A DNA stretch of 64,000 bases. It comes from Bathynomus jamesi (taxonomy: Eukaryota > Arthropoda > Malacostraca > Isopoda > Cirolanidae). A program made the position numbers and the translations under genes. Positions 42,097-50,287 of this stretch are shown in pieces (the first letter of the stretch is position 1; every line of letters starts with the position of its first letter). Below the pieces are notes generated by a model, which saw only the letters and a list, made by a program, of their open reading frames with translations, had not been told where the DNA came from and did not search any database. The stretch covers positions 682,001 through 746,000 of the forward strand of contig JAJOZX010001729.1 in assembly GCA_023014485.1 (NCBI GenBank), read 5' to 3'.

Positions 42097-42954
42097 ATGG
42101 CTCCTAACCATTTCTACGTCACACTCCCGTCCTCCTCGTCCCTGTCTGTACACCCTAACAACACGCTAGCCAACTTTGTAACAGAACTCCATGGGCACAT
42201 TGAATTGGGTCGTGATTCGTATGAGGTGGGGATATGCGAAATTCAGCTGGACACCGTCTTTTTAAATATTGAACATGAAGAAACCGTTTTTACGATTCTT
42301 AGAGACATTGACGAGTGTGAAAAAGCTGGGGTAGCTATGGATGAAACTATGCGCATCGCTTGGACTAAGATTGCACGGTATTACAGTACAGAAGTAAGAC
42401 TAGGGCCGGGTCAATATGGTTCGGCCGAGGATGTTGTGAGAGGCTTAAACGTAAGTTTAAGAAACTCAAACCTTACGAATGATTTAGTATATGAAATCGT
42501 AAACAACCCTGCACATACACTAATCCTAAAATCAAAGACTAACAGATGTCTTAAAGAACATAGAAAGTTCAAAATTCTAACCAACGGCCGATATAGCGCA
42601 GCCTTCCAAAGAGACACATTTCACGAGACACAGTATAACTTGTCCAGATTAATGTATCAATTGAAGATGGAGAAATTGGCTGAAAGGTCCCCAGACATGT
42701 GCTATATTTACAGTAATATAGTGGAGCACCAGTTTGTTGGGGATACCCAGGCACGCCTGCTGCGCATTGCTCACATCCCCAACCATAGAGGAAGGAGTTT
42801 GAGTATTACATATGACAGACCCCATTATGTGAATGTCGCAACTAATTTAATAACCAATATCACAATATATATAAGAACGATTGAGGGCGAAAACTTCCCA
42901 TTCGGTAACGGGAGCTTAACAGTGAAGCTACACTTTCGACGCACTGAGTTATAA
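42097..42954 (+). CDS. Minor capsid (penton-like, single jelly-roll) protein
   Basis: The start ATG follows the integrase stop by 8 bases. The 285-residue frame is intact. It opens FYVTLPSSSSLSVHPNNTLA and has CYIYSNIVEHQFVGDTQARL near residue 208-227. It closes with a DRPHYVNVATN...IYIRT-GE-FPFGNGSLTVKLHFRR strand pattern characteristic of Polinton minor capsid proteins. By analogy it would sit at capsid vertices. The last base of its stop region overlaps the next start (TAATG). Confidence 0.88.
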   Translation: MAPNHFYVTLPSSSSLSVHPNNTLANFVTELHGHIELGRDSYEVGICEIQLDTVFLNIEHEETVFTILRDIDECEKAGVAMDETMRIAWTKIARYYSTEVRLGPGQYGSAEDVVRGLNVSLRNSNLTNDLVYEIVNNPAHTLILKSKTNRCLKEHRKFKILTNGRYSAAFQRDTFHETQYNLSRLMYQLKMEKLAERSPDMCYIYSNIVEHQFVGDTQARLLRIAHIPNHRGRSLSITYDRPHYVNVATNLITNITIYIRTIEGENFPFGNGSLTVKLHFRRTEL

Positions 42955-43271
42955 TGGATAGAAAGCCTTTCACCGTCTATCGAGGGATGCGATACCAGCG
43001 CGGTAGTGGACTTGGATCCATTTTTTCATCCATACTACGTACGGCTGTTCCTTTGCTGAAGAGGGGTGCCAGATACCTTGGAAGGAAAGCGCTACAATCA
43101 GGCCTTAACACTGCAGAAGACATATTGGCCGGGGCTAAACCTAAAGAAGCCCTAAAAAAACATTTAAAGCGTACACGGAACGAAATCATCAAAGATGCAA
43201 AGAGAAAAATGCGTGGTGGCGGGAAGAGAGAGGGCTCCCCGGAAGAAGAAGAAGGGGTCACGTGGTATTAA
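42954..43271 (+). CDS. Membrane-active/core-like small protein (pVI/pX type), C terminus possibly frameshifted
   Basis: The start overlaps the penton-like stop. Residues about 17-60 (GSGLGSIFSSILRTAVPLLK, then GARYLGRKALQSGLNTAEDI) form an amphipathic helix region typical of Polinton/adenovirus minor proteins that act on membranes. A basic stretch follows (KKHLKRTRNEIIKDAKRKMR). The annotated frame ends acidic (PEEEEGVTWY), which is unusual. The other frame from about 43,225 continues 30 codons as a Lys/Arg-rich tail to a stop near 43,340, so a one-base indel probably altered the end. The break is described only. Confidence 0.75.
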   Translation: MDRKPFTVYRGMRYQRGSGLGSIFSSILRTAVPLLKRGARYLGRKALQSGLNTAEDILAGAKPKEALKKHLKRTRNEIIKDAKRKMRGGGKREGSPEEEEGVTWY

Positions 43272-43415
43272 ACGTAAAAGGCTATCAAAAAAGAAATGCT
43301 GTAAGCGAATGAAACCTATGGTTGACCACTTTTTTGACTGATATAAGCTAAGGATATTGATCTCATGAATCATAGTTTGTTTACCACTTGTCGAGAGAGG
43401 AGTCACTATTTCGCC

Positions 43416-44717
43416 ATGGCACGCTTCATCCACCCATGTAGTTCACAATGCTGTAAGTCGGAGCTGTCCTTTTTTGAGCTCCCGCCAACCCAAGTTTCTA
43501 TTGAGCACAGTGACTTTATTACAATTAACCCTTTAAACACAATTAGTTCCCCGAGTGCACCTATAGAATTCGTGATACCCAGCTCAGGTCCTTACTTTTT
43601 TGATCCAAGCTGTGTGCACATGTACGCTAAGCTACGTATAGCCCATTCTGATGGAACGGCCTGCGATGACAAATATGCTGTATACCCTGAAACAAACTTT
43701 CTGCACGCCATATTCAACCAGTGTGACGTATATTTAAATCAGACCAACATATCGGCAGGCACGGGGTACTATCATCTACGAGCCTATTTGGAAAATGTCC
43801 TCAACTTTTCCAAAGAAGCGAAGGCTACCTTTTTAAGTGCGGAGGGATATTATCAAACTAAAGATGAAAATAGTATAAAGGACAAATTTAAAAATTCTAA
43901 AAAGAAAATATACGAGTGTTTTGGACGGTTGCACACAGATTTCACTTTCCAGGAGAAGTTGCTTGTGAACGGGGTGGATATGAAAATAAAGCTCACCCGC
44001 ACGAGTCCTGAGATCTGCTTAAATCTGGATGCGAATCAAGAAGAGGGCGCAAAGTCCGTTGTGGTTCACATTATGGACACATACCTCCGCGTACGGCGAG
44101 TGAAATTAAGTTCACCAAAACAACTAGAAATTGAGAAAAATTTACTAAACGCTACAGTGAAATATCCTATTAACAGAGTGCAGATCAAACTATATACGGT
44201 TCCTGCAGGGTTGGCATCGAAGCAGATAGAAAACATTGCCCTGGGAAATCTTCCTAAAAGGATATTAATCGGCATGCAGGACCACGCTTCGGTGAATGGA
44301 AAATATAAAAAGAGTGCCTTTAAATTCGAGAATTTCGGACTTAAAAATATAACTCTATACGTTAATGGCACTGCTTTGGGTGGAACAATGGGTACGGACT
44401 ATTCATCAGACGCTGTGTTACCTCTTTGTGCCAGAGCCTATAGTAATCTGACCCATATTGCAGGTGATTGTGATGAGCTTGGTAATGGGGTAACGCAGGA
44501 AGAATTCATTGATCAATTTAACCTTTATCCGTTTGACATTACACCTGACTTATCTGCTAGCGTAAATACCCATTTAACACCACAGCAGAGCGGTAACATC
44601 TCAGTGCGGCTGGAATTCGCCAAGCCTATAGACGCTCCTATTAGTGTACTAGTATATCTCGAATCGCAAGCCCTAATAGAAGTAGATAGATTTAGAAGCG
44701 TTATCACTGACTTTTAA
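43416..44717 (+). CDS. MCP: Major capsid protein (double jelly-roll, hexon-like)
   Basis: I choose ATG 43,416 (CGCCATGGC context; MARFIHPCSSQCCKSEL) over the in-frame ATG at 43,365. The 433-residue frame is intact. Features of Polinton major capsids are TQVSIEHSDFITINPLNTIS near the N terminus, IEFVIPSSGPYFFDPS, the FNQCDVYLNQ..SAGTGYYHLRAYLE region, and a C-terminal GNISVRLEFAKPIDAPISVL. The protein would form the icosahedral shell as trimers. It is followed one base later by the protease. The full open frame contrasts with the broken polymerase. Confidence 0.92.
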   Translation: MARFIHPCSSQCCKSELSFFELPPTQVSIEHSDFITINPLNTISSPSAPIEFVIPSSGPYFFDPSCVHMYAKLRIAHSDGTACDDKYAVYPETNFLHAIFNQCDVYLNQTNISAGTGYYHLRAYLENVLNFSKEAKATFLSAEGYYQTKDENSIKDKFKNSKKKIYECFGRLHTDFTFQEKLLVNGVDMKIKLTRTSPEICLNLDANQEEGAKSVVVHIMDTYLRVRRVKLSSPKQLEIEKNLLNATVKYPINRVQIKLYTVPAGLASKQIENIALGNLPKRILIGMQDHASVNGKYKKSAFKFENFGLKNITLYVNGTALGGTMGTDYSSDAVLPLCARAYSNLTHIAGDCDELGNGVTQEEFIDQFNLYPFDITPDLSASVNTHLTPQQSGNISVRLEFAKPIDAPISVLVYLESQALIEVDRFRSVITDF

Positions 44718-44718
44718 A

Positions 44719-45198
44719 ATGGATGCTAATACACTTCAGAAAGTAATGGAGCGAGTCACACGTTCCAAATTTATCGGCGTGTTTGCGAATGAAACATTGA
44801 GTTTGCCAAGTACGCGAGAATGCGGTAGTCTTATTGTGAACACAGACATCATCGGTAATGAAGGGATTCACTGGATCGCTGTCTATTTTAAAAATAGACA
44901 GCGCCTGTACTATTTTGATTCACTCGGTACTCAACCCTGGAGTGACCCTATTATTGTAAAATTTCTCGCTCAGTTACATATTCCCGAAGTTGTATGGAAC
45001 CCATTTCGTATGCAGGGATATTTTACTAATGTTTGCGGAATGTACTGTGTCTCATTTCTCATGCATATGTCAAATGATAAAGAATTTATAAATTTTTTAA
45101 ATTTATTTGACCCGTGTCACACTCACCGAAACGATGAAATGGTATGCAGACAGATAAAAAACCGTTTTCCAATTGTACGTACTCGTTGTATATTATAA
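44719..45198 (+). CDS. PRO: Adenain-like (C5/Ulp1-type) cysteine protease
   Basis: The start is one base after the capsid stop. In the 159-residue frame the catalytic set is complete: His51 in GIHWIAV, Asp67 in YYFDSLG, Gln99 in RMQGYFTNVCG and Cys106. The order His-Asp-Gln-Cys matches adenovirus protease and Polinton PRO. It would mature capsid proteins. It is slightly shorter than many relatives but has all core motifs. It is the last gene of the rightward block, followed by AATAAA. Confidence 0.93.
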   Translation: MDANTLQKVMERVTRSKFIGVFANETLSLPSTRECGSLIVNTDIIGNEGIHWIAVYFKNRQRLYYFDSLGTQPWSDPIIVKFLAQLHIPEVVWNPFRMQGYFTNVCGMYCVSFLMHMSNDKEFINFLNLFDPCHTHRNDEMVCRQIKNRFPIVRTRCIL

Positions 45199-45251
45199 TG
45201 TTTTTGTTCGTATATTTGTATATTCGTTTATTGTACTGATTTCTTTCATTT

Positions 45252-45257
45252 AATAAA
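45252..45257 (+). terminator. Poly(A) signal after the protease gene
   Basis: AATAAA lies 54 bases past the protease stop in AT-rich sequence, in place to end the rightward late transcripts. Confidence 0.6.
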
Positions 45258-45309
45258 TTTATGAAAATATATTGCGTCTTCTTATCCCAAAAAGATCGAA
45301 AAACACTTA

Positions 45310-46217
45310 CATTATTTGACATTGTTGACTGATTAGTATATCATCCGTATTCCCTTCAAAAGATTGTATAACTCGTGTCAAATCCTCATCGGACCTTAAA
45401 GGAAAACATATACAGAGTATACAGACAGACAGATCCCCATTATGTGAAGATATCTTTGGTTCGAGGAGTGAACGCCATAAAAATTTCGATTTTAGCATAA
45501 TGGGGAAATAACATTGATTGACATTTTTGGCGAGTATCTATTTGACGAAATACTACAACTCTCCTATATATATAAAATCGAATTATGGACACTTACATTT
45601 CTATGGTAGTCCCTTGCGTCGGATTGTAAGGAGCGTCACTGCAAATATCTTCTACGGTTTGCGTCGAAAATAGTTCGCCACAATCAGCGCATTGAAAAGA
45701 CTAATTGTGGTTAATGCTGCAGTATCACGTTCTTCATACAAGTCTGGGGAGACGTACAGGTCCATGGTGGAGGATGTGTGACACTGCTGACTGATCAGTA
45801 TATCATCCGTATTCCCTTCAAAAGATTGTATAACTCGTGTCAAATCCTCATCGGACCTTAAAGGAAAACATATACAGAGATACAGACAGACAGATCTCCA
45901 TTATGTGAAGATATCTTTGGTTCGATTACCAATTTCGATTTTAGCATGATGGGGAAATAACATTGATTGACATTTTTGACTAGTATCTATTTGACGAAAT
46001 ACTACAACTCTCCGTATATATATAAAATTCTAATTATGGACACTTACATTTCTATGGTAGTCCCTTGCGTCGGATTGTAAGGAGCGTCACTGCAAATATC
46101 TTCTACGGTTTGCGTCGAAAATAGTTCGCCACAATCAGCAGCATTGAAAAGGCTAATTGTGGTTAATGCTGCAGTATCACGTTCTTCATACAAGTCTGGG
46201 GAGACGTACAGGTCCAT
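45310..46217 (-). CDS. Duplicated, apparently spliced leftward gene in the Polinton right arm
   Basis: ATG at 46,217 opens a 170-base exon (MDLYVSPDLYEERDTAALTT...) ending at 46,048 before GTAAGT. A 191-base intron ends in a pyrimidine tract and TTTAAG at 45,857. Exon 2 continues in frame with SDEDLTRVIQSFEGNTDD. The whole exon-intron-exon unit, about 440 bp, then repeats at 45,780-45,310, again with ATGGACCTG, GTAAGT and TTTAAG. The second unit is in frame with exon 2 of the first but has a one-base deletion in its own first exon (near 45,687). A further GTAAGT near 45,312 implies more exons. The product is small, acidic and unlike anything I know. No membrane segment. Confidence 0.55.
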
Positions 46218-46447
46218 GGTTGATTATTCACTGATGCGAAAATAGCTACTGTTACTCCCAACTGAAAATATCCCCTTTTATATGCACATTCGCCAAGCTC
46301 CGCCCAAAAGACCAGATGTTCGTAGTGATTGGCTGCCGATGTAGCTGGGTGGAGCTATGACGTGTACCAATCCGCTATAACGAGACCGGACGAGTAACAT
46401 ATATATAAAATCGAATTATAGGCACTTACATTTCTATGGTAGTCCCT
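45330..46447. repeat. Direct repeats of the right-arm gene unit
   Basis: Copies at about 45,330-45,772 and 45,785-46,217 are about 95 percent alike. A third partial copy (TATATAAAATCGAATTAT..ACACTTACATTTCTATGGTA) lies at 46,398-46,447. They differ by an 18-base segment near 45,458 and small indels. Confidence 0.9.
46275..46283 (-). promoter_or_regulatory. TATA box of the leftward right-arm gene
   Basis: Minus-strand CATATAAAAGGGG lies about 60 bases upstream of ATG 46,217. GGGCGGAGCTT (46,290-46,300) lies just further upstream and repeats a GC-box-like motif found near 35,027. This supports a genuine promoter here. Confidence 0.6.
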
Positions 46448-46735
46448 TATATTATATTTTTTACTTACAAATTATTAGTATTGTTTGTTAACATAATTGT
46501 TAACTTATTTTATAATAAAGAAATTATATCCTAATTATATTTTAAAAAGAACATTCGGTTTCAACGTTAAGCTGTGGTCTAAGGCGGCGTGGCATGAATA
46601 AATACTAAAATAAAATTAAATGTTAAAAATCTTTATTCATACGTTATTAAAAGTTAAAAATCTTTATTAATAAAACAGGATAGAAGCATATGAAAGTCAA
46701 GGTAAACTATAGTTGCAAATTATAGTTAGGTTATA
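46448..46735. other. No gene recognised in the Polinton right arm
   Basis: About 290 bp of AT-rich DNA with short TTAAAAATCTTTATT repeats between the duplicated gene and a tandem array. No open frame of note. Confidence 0.6.
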
Positions 46736-47180
46736 CGATGTTTTTCGGATATACTACTGCCTCGGGTAAATGGTCCTGTTATTTTAAATCACGTATTTGA
46801 AGAGTTAATTATTATTGCTACATAGAAAAAATCGTGCATTACGATGTTTTTCGGATATACTACTGCCTCGGGTAAAATGGTCCTGTTATTTTAAATCACG
46901 TATTTGAAAGAGTTAATTATTATTGCTACATAGAAAAAATCGTGCATTACGATGTTTTTCGGATATACTACTGCCTCGGGTAAAATGGTCCTGTTATTTT
47001 AAATCACGTATTTGAAAGAGTTAATTATTATTGCTACATAGAAAAAATCGTGCATTACGATGTTTTTCGGATATACTACTGCCTCGGGTAAAATGGTCCT
47101 GTTATTTTAAATCACGTATTTGAAAGAGTTAATTATTATTGCTACATAGAAAAAATCGTGCATTACGATGTTTTTCGGAT
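46736..47180 (+). repeat. 106-bp tandem repeat, about 4.2 copies
   Basis: Units begin ACGATGTTTTTCGGATATAC and run through CTGCCTCGGGTAAAATGGTC and GCTACATAGAAAAAATCGTG. The first unit has two single-base deletions and the others are nearly identical. It ends in a partial unit at 47,166-47,183, so it is a recently expanded array. Confidence 0.95.
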
Positions 47181-47189
47181 ATATTCCCA

Positions 47190-47372
47190 TCATTAGCCCA
47201 GCGTCTTGACCACTAGGCCTCCTAGGGTACCCATTTATCTACCAACCACTTTCTTTATTGTGTGGAAGGATGAACAGCTGGGTTTTGCTGCGCGCCGGCT
47301 GCCGTCGGGTCTCGAACCCTGGGCCGATGGATTCGTAGTCCGCTACGCTAACCACTACACCACCGAGGCGGT
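47190..47372 (-). mobile_element. tRNA-derived SINE with two tRNA-like heads
   Basis: On the minus strand GGTGGTGTAGTGGTTAGCGT (A box) and GGGTTCGAGACCC (B box) form a tRNA head at about 47,300-47,372. About 100 bp on, GGCCTAGTGGTCAAGACGCT forms a second A-box-like start at about 47,195-47,215. The acceptor stems do not pair, so no tRNA is encoded. The insertion lies inside the Polinton right arm. Confidence 0.6.
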
Positions 47373-47451
47373 ATTTGTCATTATTTACTCGGACTATAGT
47401 GGATTTAATTATCCCAGAAGAGTTCCATGCACGGTCTGTGTGTGTAGCATA

Positions 47452-47827
47452 TATATATATATATATATTGGGGGGGAGATCTCTCACCCGTTCTTCGACC
47501 CGACCCCGTTTCATTGTAGAAATAATAATAATAATGATAATAAGAATTGATGTGCAAGGTGTTTGCAGTTAAGATGTAGTTTGTGTGTAAAAAGTTATTT
47601 ATTAATAAGTAGAATTTAATTGGCTTCAAATTGTATTTTAAAATACGCGTAAATATTTGTAGAAGTAATAACAATGATAAAATTAATATCTGGAGTCAGT
47701 GGTGATTTCTGCTCGAATAGCTTGTAGAAGGATAATCCCTCGGGCCGAAAAAGGTCCCAAGAGACCTTTTTCGTTCGAATCGTGTCCCTAGAGAGACGAT
47801 TCGAACTGATTTAGCTTCTGCCTTTCA

Positions 47828-47866
<39 letters not shown>

Positions 47867-47898
47867 TGCGTGCGTGCGTGCGTGCATGAGTTGTTATT

Positions 47899-47941
<43 letters not shown>

Positions 47942-48430
47942 GGGGGAGATCTCTCACCCGTTCTTCGGCCCGACCCCGTTTCATTGTAGAAATAATAATA
48001 ATGATAATAAGAATTGATTGCAAGGTGTGCAAGGTGTTTGCAGTTAAGATGTAGTTTGTGTGTAAAAAGTTATTTATTAATAAGTAGAATTTAATTGGCT
48101 TCATCAACACTATATATTATATATATATATTTATATATATATGTATCATAAGCTGTTTAAAAGAATATAATTATAGTAAACGAAATAACATAGTTTACCG
48201 TAAAATGAAGTTTCTATTATGACGTTTTCGAAGGTAAACTATGTTATTTGTTTCTTTAAGTTCAATGAAGTCAATGTTAAATTTGCTTCTAAACTAAAAT
48301 TAAATGTTATAAATATTATATATATATATATATATATTGGGGGGGGGAGATATCTCACCCGTTCTTCGACCCGACCCCGTTTCATTGTAGAAATAATAAT
48401 AATAATAATGATAATTGATGTGCAATCGCT
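47452..48430 (+). repeat. Three copies of a microsatellite-associated module
   Basis: A (TA)n tract followed by TTGGGGGGGAGAT, CTCACCCGTTCTTCG, CCCGACCCCGTTTCATTGTA and (AAT)n occurs at about 47,452, 47,910 and 48,319. The first two continue together for 100 bp more (GTGCAAGGTGTTTGCAGTTA...GAATTTAATTGGCTTCA). Between them is a (GT)n tract (47,830-47,885). These are dispersed copies of one repeat inside the right arm. Confidence 0.9.
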
Positions 48431-48439
48431 ACACGATTA

Positions 48440-48662
48440 ATGAGACACATGGCGCTATCTGGAATACCTTGCGCTATCTGGCAACTCAGCCAGAATAGAG
48501 GATTATAAAAGATCGCGAAGCTGGTGAAGAACCATTCCCCCCTCGGCTCCGGCCGAGTAAGGAGCTCTGCTCCTTCTATTTCTGGCCCTTTGGTAAACCC
48601 CATAGTGGCCTCTTAGGTTAGGGAAACGAAAATAAATTGGGGGAGAACTCCACTCTGTCCTT

Positions 48663-48665
<3 letters not shown>
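48440..48665. repeat. Inverted subterminal unit, right arm
   Basis: At 48,448-48,495 CATGGCGCTATCTGGAATAC and GGCAACTCAGCC are the inverse of the left subterminal repeat unit (GGCTGAGTTGCCAGATAGCG). This shows that the terminal repeat zone once extended this far. The rest is unremarkable. Confidence 0.7.
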
Positions 48666-48666
<1 letters not shown>

Positions 48667-48702
<36 letters not shown>

Positions 48703-48740
48703 GCATGTATCTTCCTTCTTCAGGCGTCTCTCTCTCTCTC
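48667..48740 (+). repeat. (TC)n microsatellite pair
   Basis: TC repeats at 48,667-48,700 and 48,727-48,740 flank a TTCTGCATG segment. They sit directly before the 15-bp minisatellite. Confidence 0.9.
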
Positions 48741-48742
48741 CT

Positions 48743-48918
48743 GCATGTTTGCCTCCAGCATGTGTACCTCCAGCATGTGTACCTCCAGCATGTGTACCTC
48801 CAGCATGTGTACCTCCAGCATGTGTACCTCCAGCATGTGTACCTCCAGCATGTGTACCTCCAGCATGTGTACCTCCAGCATGTGTACCTCCAGCATGTGT
48901 ACCTCCAGCATGTGTACC
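48743..48918 (+). repeat. 15-bp minisatellite, about 11 copies
   Basis: The unit CAGCATGTGTACCTC repeats almost without change. Because the unit is a multiple of three without stops, all forward frames are open (Ser-Met-Cys-Thr-Ser and two other pentapeptides). These frames are not evidence of genes. Confidence 0.97.
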
Positions 48919-49014
48919 TATCCTCTCTCCTTCAGGCGTCTCTCCCTCCTACAGGCATCTCTCTCTCTTCTTCAGCTGTCTCTCTCTCTCCTTCAGGCGT
49001 CTCTCCCCCCTTGG

Positions 49015-49342
49015 CTCAGCCAACTGGCTGATTCTGGCTGATTAGGAGCCTATAAAACAACGCCAGCCCGGCTGGAAGTCTTAGTGTGCACTTGGCTCCT
49101 GCCAGGTGAACACCTCTCCTCCTTTCTCTCCTCCTCCTTTCTCTTGGTGGATAACGCCGCCTCCAAGTTCCCCCCCTTTGCAACAACCCCCCTTTGCAAC
49201 AACCCCCTTCCCCCTTTGCAACAACCCCCTTCCCCTTTGCAACAACCCCTTCCCCCATTTGCAACAACCCCCACCCCCCTTTGCAACATTACATAATAAC
49301 CTGCAACATTCCTGCACTCTCCCCTTTTGCGGCTATACTACT
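49015..49342 (-). repeat. Polinton right terminal inverted repeat
   Basis: The inverse of the left TIR, about 325 bp. It is longer because a (TTTGCAACAACCCCC)n-like array (49,178-49,288, about 7 irregular copies) has grown where the left TIR has a single G-rich run. It ends GGCTATACTACT. Confidence 0.95.
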
Positions 49343-49348
49343 GATGTT

Positions 49349-49577
49349 ATTACTCCGAAATCGTTTTTGTTTTGATATTTTGTTTTGCATTGTAAATATA
49401 TTTTTTCTTTTGTAACAAGGAGCATATAAGCATATCATATAAGTAGCATAGAAAGATCCTTTTTATATGATTAATTCTTAGTTCAATGAAAAGTTTCTCA
49501 AAAGAACTTTTAATTACTTTAAAATTAAGAATTTTGCATTCATTAAAAGTATTTGAAATCTAGGGTATTTTGCTCCC
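49349..49577. other. Flank resumed after the Polinton
   Basis: AT-rich, no gene. This should be the continuation of the piggyBac 3' flank interrupted by the Polinton; I see no piggyBac right terminus here with certainty. Confidence 0.4.
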
Positions 49578-49581
49578 TTAA

Positions 49582-49826
49582 CCCTTTAACGACGGATGGT
49601 ACCTTAAGGTCCACCAGAAATAATATAAATTGTACTACAATGCCTCGTTTCTATAAATTTTTCTACATGTTTATATACAGATGTCATTTAGTTGTCAGGA
49701 AAGGAACCCAAAATGTGTATCATTTCAGTGACTGGTTACTAAAATATTTAGTTTTGAATAACAATAAAACCTATACGTTCTGGTAACAAAAGTGACCGCA
49801 TATGCTGCTGACTCGTCCTTAAAGGG
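49582..49826. mobile_element. piggyBac-type MITE, 245 bp
   Basis: TTAA (49,578-49,581) and TTAA (49,827-49,830) flank the termini CCCTTTAACGACGG and (inverse) CCCTTTAAGGACGA. TTAA duplications with CCC(T/A) starts are the piggyBac hallmark. The interior is non-coding. It is either an independent MITE or a deletion derivative. Confidence 0.85.
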
Positions 49827-49984
49827 TTAATAGGCTAGCGTTATAATATGGTCACAGTTGATGATGGAATACTTATTGGAATTGTAAAACAAAAATTGCC
49901 ATAAATAGTTTCTATTGCACCCTTGAAATGTAAAACTTGAAATTTAAAACTTGCAATATTTCATAGAAAATTGAAAAAAAAACA

Positions 49985-50130
49985 TTGGTGTAGTGGATAG
50001 CATATCCGACCGGCAATTGGATAATCCCGAGTTCGATTCCTGGGAGGTACCTCATTTTTCATTTGTTCGTTCTCCGTCCTCTTGTGCGGAACGCTCTTCT
50101 ACACAAGCGTCGTTCTTTACATTAATTATA
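49985..50130 (+). mobile_element. tRNA-derived SINE, second copy
   Basis: TTGGTGTAGTGGATAGCATA (A box) and GAGTTCGATTCC (B box) are followed by CTCATTTTTCATTTGTTCGT and GCGGAACGCTCTTCTAC. It is the same family as the copy at 30.12 kb, with scattered differences, and lies next to a (TG)n(TA)n tract. Confidence 0.85.
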
Positions 50131-50131
50131 C

Positions 50132-50176
<45 letters not shown>

Positions 50177-50287
50177 GCTATTGATTGGTGGCGTGGAAAA
50201 CGCAGTTTAATAATGAACAGGTACTATTAAACCTTGAAGGATGTTTGTATTTTATTATATATATATATATATACATACATACACACA

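Larger units (their letters stand above)
31863..49342. mobile_element. Complete Maverick/Polinton (adintovirus-like), 17.48 kb
   Basis: Long terminal inverted repeats start AGTAGTATAGCCGCAAAAGG on the left and end in the exact complement on the right. Polinton termini usually start AG, end CT and are flanked by 6-bp duplications; here AATGTT (31,857-31,862) and GATGTT (49,343-49,348) match at five of six. Between them lie the Polinton hallmark genes: protein-primed DNA polymerase B, FtsK/HerA-type ATPase, retroviral-type integrase, adenain-like protease, and major and minor capsid proteins. Leftward genes occupy 33.1-39.3 kb and rightward late genes 39.4-45.2 kb. Arms at both ends are full of tandem repeats. 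Confidence 0.95.

Noticed and set aside
43365..43415. Upstream start of the major capsid protein
   Set aside because: ATG 43,416 has a better context and the N terminus then resembles other Polinton capsids; the upstream ATG cannot be fully excluded.
45086..45322. 78-codon minus-strand frame over the protease 3' end
   Set aside because: It is antisense to the protease and AT-rich; only its first few codons coincide with the right-arm spliced gene.
46736..47180. CRISPR-like or centromeric satellite
   Set aside because: Only four units, confined to the Polinton arm, with no spacer structure.
47300..47372. Functional tRNA gene on the minus strand
   Set aside because: The 3' acceptor half does not complement GCCTCGG, so it is a SINE head.
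48637..49045. 134-, 108- and 98-codon frames in all forward frames
   Set aside because: Produced by a 15-bp minisatellite and TC tracts, with identical periodic peptides; no protein features.
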